Shown here piece after piece: positions 60,838 through 64,000 of a stretch of 64,000 bases of DNA. This DNA is from Acidilobaceae archaeon (GTDB taxonomy: Archaea > Thermoproteota > Thermoprotei_A > Sulfolobales > Acidilobaceae). A program made the translations under genes and the position numbers. The notes under the pieces are model-generated. The model was not told where the DNA came from. It ran no database searches and saw nothing but the letters and a program-made list of their open reading frames with translations. Location of the stretch: positions 1 through 64,000 of the forward strand of contig JAOAKH010000004.1 in NCBI GenBank assembly GCA_026413755.1, in the 5' to 3' direction. The stretch's first letter is position 1. Each line of letters starts with the position of its first letter.

Positions 60838-62035
60838 CTATGAGCTCCGGGAGCCTGTGGAGAGGGGGCCTGCAGGGGGAGAGCTCCAGCCTCTTCATCT
60901 CTTTTGCTAGGGGGTCCCTGGAGCTCTCTGCGTACGACTCAAGCATAGCTTCCGCTAGCCTGCAGCTGACCCCCACGAGCTGAGAGTAGGCAATAGCTGT
61001 AAATATGTCCCAAGCCTTGTCCCTCCCCCCTGCCCTCCTCGCCTGCTCCATGTCCACCACCGCCACCTCGTCCCCGACTACGAAGTTCCCCGGGTTCGCG
61101 TCCCCTAAGCTGTAGCCCTCGTCGTGAACCCTCGCCAAGGCCTCCCCTGCCGCCCTCCAGCTCGCGGGGCTGGGGTCCGTGAGGACGGGGCTCCCCTCTA
61201 TGTACTCCCTCAGCGCCGCAACGCTGCCCCTCCTCACCACCAGCTCATAGAACTCCGGCGTCCTCACCGCCTTGCGCAGGGCCTTAGAGTACGCCAGCTC
61301 AGCCATGGCCCTCTCCCTCTGATCTGTCCTGTAGCGGGAGGCGAGGGCAGAGGGGAGGAGGACCAGGAACCACTTGTAGGCAGAGGCAGAGTAGTCCTTC
61401 ACCACCAGCGCCCCCCTGCTCCCCCTGCAGACTGTGGCTGAGTAGAAGAAGCGGGACCTCTCGCACTCGGGCTCCCCGAGCTCCCTCCTCACGGAGGCCA
61501 TGGGATCTGAGTAGAGGCTCACCCTGCCGACGAGCTCCGCCCTAGCTAGCGGGCCGAGCAGGGAGAGGAGCTCCTCCATGCCCCTCCCCGAGGGCTCCCC
61601 GAGGGACAGGGGGGCGAGGGGCCTCTCCCTCCCGGAGAGCGACCTTGCATAGGAGAGCCCCTCTTTGCCTGTGGAGGAGAGGGCCCTGGAGTAAAGGGGC
61701 CCAAAGAGCTCCCAGAGCCTAGCCATCCTAACGGCCACGTACAGCTCCTGCTCCGCCTCCACGAGCTCCTCCAGAGGCCCCAGGACCTCCCTCGCCGCGG
61801 CCCTCTCTTCTGCAACGACTGCCGCCCGGTAGGAGCTCACTAGCCCCTCCAGCTCGGGGGAGACCTCCTCCAGGGGGGCCAGGAACACGCCGGCTAGGGA
61901 GTCCCCGGCGAGGCCGTAGAGCATGTCTGCCTCGAGCAGAGCCCTCGGGGCCTTGAAGGTGCTCCCATCGAAGTGCGGGGGGAAGAGGCTGTCGGAGAGC
62001 TCTACTGCGAAGCCCGGCCCTCTGGCTACTCTCAG
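60809..62035 (-). CDS. Atypical RIO/Bud32-like protein kinase family protein, probable CTG start
   Basis: The protein has 371 aa from ATG 61924 and about 408 aa from an in-frame CTG at 62035. Kinase-like features are 'GALVVKDYS' (ATP lysine, about 165 in the short form), 'LARVHDEGYSLGDANPGNFVV' (catalytic loop with GDxNPxN) and 'VAVVDMEQA' (metal Asp). The N-terminal 150 residues are helical and unlike a typical lobe. Upstream of ATG the frame stays open and protein-like ('ARGPGFAVELSDSLFPPHFDG'), and CTG 62035 follows GGGGA, about 40 nt after a TATA box. Divergent from the CRISPR leader. Resembles crenarchaeal atypical kinases; target unknown. Confidence 0.7.
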   Translation of the reverse strand: MRVARGPGFAVELSDSLFPPHFDGSTFKAPRALLEADMLYGLAGDSLAGVFLAPLEEVSPELEGLVSSYRAAVVAEERAAAREVLGPLEELVEAEQELYVAVRMARLWELFGPLYSRALSSTGKEGLSYARSLSGRERPLAPLSLGEPSGRGMEELLSLLGPLARAELVGRVSLYSDPMASVRRELGEPECERSRFFYSATVCRGSRGALVVKDYSASAYKWFLVLLPSALASRYRTDQRERAMAELAYSKALRKAVRTPEFYELVVRRGSVAALREYIEGSPVLTDPSPASWRAAGEALARVHDEGYSLGDANPGNFVVGDEVAVVDMEQARRAGGRDKAWDIFTAIAYSQLVGVSCRLAEAMLESYAESSRDPLAKEMKRLELSPCRPPLHRLPELIATMRRLGLI

Positions 62036-62069
62036 GCTGCTCCCCGCTGCTTCCCTGAAAACTCCGGGA

Positions 62070-62079
62070 TATATTTAAG
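62070..62079 (-). promoter_or_regulatory. TATA box of the kinase gene
   Basis: GCTTAAATATAT on the minus strand is centred about 40 nt before CTG 62035, placing the transcript start near 62049. From there to ATG 61924 would be an implausibly long leader for this genome. Confidence 0.5.
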
Positions 62080-62093
62080 CTTTTCGCTTCTGA

Positions 62094-62313
62094 GCTCTGA
62101 TGGAAGCTGATGTAGCCGGGGCCGTTATGTTTATTGCTATAAATATTCTTTTCCCGGCTTTTGCAGGGAAAGTCCATCAGCTCGAGATCTAGCCCAGACC
62201 CATCAGCCATGGCCATGGGCTGCGGGGCGGGGCGAAAATGCGAATATTATTTAAGCTCTGGTTATAGATACAGGGTGGAGAAGGCCTGAGAAGAGATGAG
62301 GGCGCACGGTGCA
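62094..62313 (+). promoter_or_regulatory. CRISPR leader
   Basis: This non-coding stretch adjoins the first repeat. It contains AT-rich blocks and the TATA-like TATTTAAGC at 62248-62256, predicting a pre-crRNA start near 62276. It also has a loose inverted repeat (GAGCTCTGATGG at 62092-62103; CCATCAGCTCGAG at 62172-62184) and a palindromic CAGCCATGGCCATGGGCTG (62204-62222). The repeat polarity (ending GAAAG) fits a leader on this side. No open reading frame is convincing. Confidence 0.7.
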
Positions 62314-64000
62314 GAATCCGTCGCATGGAGTTGAAAGCTCCGTCGCCGGGAGGGAAGGAGGGAGGAGCATAGAGACCGAATCCGTCGCATGGAGTTGAAA
62401 GTCAGCTCATCAAGGGACTTGTCATCTGTGGACATAGTCAAGGAATCCGTCGCATGGAGTTGAAAGTTGCTGCGACTGGAGTTCTGGTGATCTATGCACT
62501 TCTGAAGGTGAATCCGTCGCATGGAGTTGAAAGTCATGTAAAACTCCGGGGGGCTTGTTAAAGAGTTTCTTAACGAAGAATCCGTCGCATGGAGTTGAAA
62601 GGACCTGGTCCTCTGCCGAGGGAGTTTCTGGACTATCTGCAGGAGAATCCGTCGCATGGAGTTGAAAGCCGGCTACAAGGAGTCGAGCATAACTATACCG
62701 TTCTTCGTGAATCCGTCGCATGGAGTTGAAAGAAGAATAAGGTTGCTGAGTCGGCAGAGGATAGTAAAAAGAAGAATCCGTCGCATGGAGTTGAAAGATT
62801 ACCTTTCCTTCTGTCTTAGCTTAGACGGCTGAGAAGGTATGCTGAATCCGTCGCATGGAGTTGAAAGTAGCTCCTACTCCCCATATATCCCCTTCCCTCA
62901 CAAGAGGCTTGAATCCGTCGCATGGAGTTGAAAGCTCGTAATGTGCGCCGGCTGTAGGTCAGGGGCCAGTCCACGAATCCGTCGCATGGAGTTGAAAGTT
63001 GCAAACTGCGCGTGCACCATGAAGCTGATGGTCGGCACCGGCACTATAGGAATCCGTCGCATGGAGTTGAAAGTCCACTCTTTTTCGGCTTCACGGTCGT
63101 AGAGCGTTATTGCGTTTTTCTCGAGAATCCGTCGCATGGAGTTGAAAGCGGCACAGATGATCCTGCCGTAGGCATCATCGAAAATGACGTGGCTGAATCC
63201 GTCGCATGGAGTTGAAAGATGTCCTCATGGGGGTCGCGTTCATGTAGCTGTACACCTTCACGGAATCCGTCGCATGGAGTTGAAAGATGAGCTATTAAAG
63301 GAGGACATCAGAGACTAAGCGTAAGAATCCGTCGCATGGAGTTGAAAGTATTTCTATGTCTTCAGGTCTAAGACTCATTTGCCTCTCTCCCTCAAGAATC
63401 CGTCGCATGGAGTTGAAAGATTGGTCATGGATAAGGCACGGTGAAGGCCATGCCATGCTCCGAATCCGTCGCATGGAGTTGAAAGGAAACGGTTATCGTC
63501 GTAGATGCCGTCGATGATGAAGTCGGCTAGGAATCCGTCGCATGGAGTTGAAAGCCTGAAGACGTCCTCCGTGCTTTCAAGGTCCCAATCAACTTTCTGA
63601 GGAATCCGTCGCATGGAGTTGAAAGCTCAGTGCCCTGGATCCGTGCATGGAGTTGAAAGAAATATTGTGCGAATCCGTCGCATGGAGTTGAAAGTTGGTC
63701 AGTGCACTCCGCGACCTGGGGGTGAGATAATGAAGGAATCCGTCGCATGGAGTTGAAAGTCAATGGGCAACGGATTACGTCATCATGCGCGTGACGTTTG
63801 TGAATCCGTCGCATGGAGTTGAAAGTTAATGCATTAAGTGCTGAACCCGCTTCCGCAGAGCCCTCGAATCCGTCGCATGGAGTTGAAAGCGATGACCTCC
63901 CCGATCGGCGCGAAGTCGACCAGCTTCTGCTTTCCATGAATCCGTCGCATGGAGTTGAAAGCGAAGGCCGAGCTACTGCAACAGCTAGATGCAATCATCG
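62314..64000 (+). CRISPR. CRISPR array, 25 perfect repeats visible, continues past the window
   Basis: The repeat GAATCCGTCGCATGGAGTTGAAAG (24 bp) starts at 62314, 62378, 62443, 62510, 62578, 62645, 62709, 62774, 62844, 62911, 62975, 63050, 63125, 63195, 63263, 63325, 63396, 63462, 63531, 63602, 63671, 63736, 63802, 63866 and 63938. Spacers are 38-51 nt and all different. The 3' end lies outside the window (partial spacer 63962-64000). One unit (63626-63670) contains a repeat-like sequence. No cas gene is in the window, so type cannot be assigned, though the GAAAG 3' end is usual for crenarchaeal arrays. Confidence 0.98.
63638..63659 (+). repeat. Degenerate repeat copy inside a CRISPR spacer position
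   Basis: GATCCGTGCATGGAGTTGAAAG (22 bp) matches the array repeat except for two missing bases (one A, one C). It is flanked by only 12 and 11 nt before the neighbouring perfect repeats. The whole interval 63626-63670 is 45 nt, a normal spacer length in this array. Confidence 0.85.

Noticed and set aside
61728-62216. A 162-codon minus-strand frame over the kinase 5' end and CRISPR leader.
   Set aside because: It is an out-of-frame shadow of the kinase gene with a Gly/Arg-rich composition, and it runs through the leader promoter.
62094-62313. A toxin-antitoxin or cas gene near the CRISPR leader.
   Set aside because: No frame with ribosome-binding site or family motif was found; the segment is better read as leader.
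62262-63994. Several minus- and plus-strand frames in the CRISPR array with repeated peptides.
   Set aside because: They are translations of the CRISPR repeat; the repeated peptide is an artefact.

Overview
The window is about 64 kb of a hyperthermophilic or thermophilic crenarchaeote (Thermoproteota). The signs are an archaeal 16S rRNA gene, CdvA and an ESCRT-III-like division protein, archaeal-only ribosomal proteins (L10e, S25e), a NAC protein, Cdc48/VAT, archaeal CoA biosynthesis enzymes, TATA-box promoters with many leaderless starts, frequent GTG/TTG starts, a tRNA with a non-canonical intron, and a 24-bp CRISPR repeat ending in GAAAG. Gene content (acyl-CoA degradation, ETF/FixABCX, methylmalonyl-CoA mutase, 2-oxoacid:ferredoxin oxidoreductase) and high GC would suit an Acidilobales/Desulfurococcales-type organotroph, but the genus cannot be fixed from the sequence alone.

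Layout. 1-0.8 kb: 5' part of a 16S rRNA gene (minus strand) and its promoter. 1.1-4.3 kb: a VTT-family membrane protein, an ABC-2 exporter pair and a helical protein of unknown role. 4.3-7.2 kb: a compact CoA operon (coaBC, pantoate kinase, phosphopantothenate synthetase). 7.2-15.9 kb: GNAT acetyltransferase, a second ABC-2 exporter, a 3-hydroxyacyl-CoA dehydrogenase/enoyl-CoA hydratase fusion, MarC, SurE, and a cluster encoding an envelope protein and a putative GT-C glycosyltransferase. 15.9-19.0 kb: methylmalonyl-CoA mutase (two subunits) plus its MeaB chaperone. 19.0-19.9 kb: a gene-poor, AT-rich island. 19.9-32.1 kb: BtuF-like protein, Sua5, acyl-CoA dehydrogenase, TtuA, L10e, TatC, MoeA, Cdc48, a secreted phosphodiesterase and a methyltransferase. 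32.2-35.9 kb: CopA, a tiny YHS protein, and an aminotransferase gene broken by an in-frame TAA. 36-42 kb: an ACT-domain protein, carAB and a DapB-like dehydrogenase. 42-49.5 kb: NAC, an HTH regulator, tRNA-Pro, SagB-like and DUF309 proteins, a metalloregulator, ESCRT-III/CdvA, S25e, twin DUF2258 genes, MscS and DUF432. 49.6-56.2 kb: 2-oxoacid:ferredoxin oxidoreductase and the etfA/etfB/fixX/fixC operon. 56.3-62 kb: PfkB kinase, a Zn-binding protein, a MoaD-MoaE fusion, an aminotransferase, small winged-helix proteins, a DNA alkyltransferase and an atypical kinase. 62.1-64 kb: a CRISPR leader and array running off the window; no cas genes are present.

Metabolic reading (inference): acyl-CoA dehydrogenase, the dehydrogenase/hydratase fusion, the ETF/FixCX module and methylmalonyl-CoA mutase together suit oxidation of fatty acids and branched-chain or odd-chain acyl-CoAs, with electrons leaving through ETF and FixC. 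The 2-oxoacid:ferredoxin oxidoreductase links 2-oxoacids to acyl-CoA. MoeA and MoaD-MoaE point to a molybdo/tungstopterin cofactor.

The most notable signals are: (1) a CRISPR 'spacer' that itself carries a mutated copy of the array repeat; (2) the nonsense-interrupted aminotransferase whose reading frame continues for 43 conserved-looking codons; (3) 13 of 16 convergent gene pairs overlapping at their 3' ends; (4) a shared promoter motif in front of the ACT-domain gene and carA; (5) a MoaD-MoaE fusion with an internal Gly-Gly; (6) three genes whose best start is CTG after a Shine-Dalgarno; (7) two small genes of 55-56 codons, one a probable copper-binding YHS protein beside CopA.
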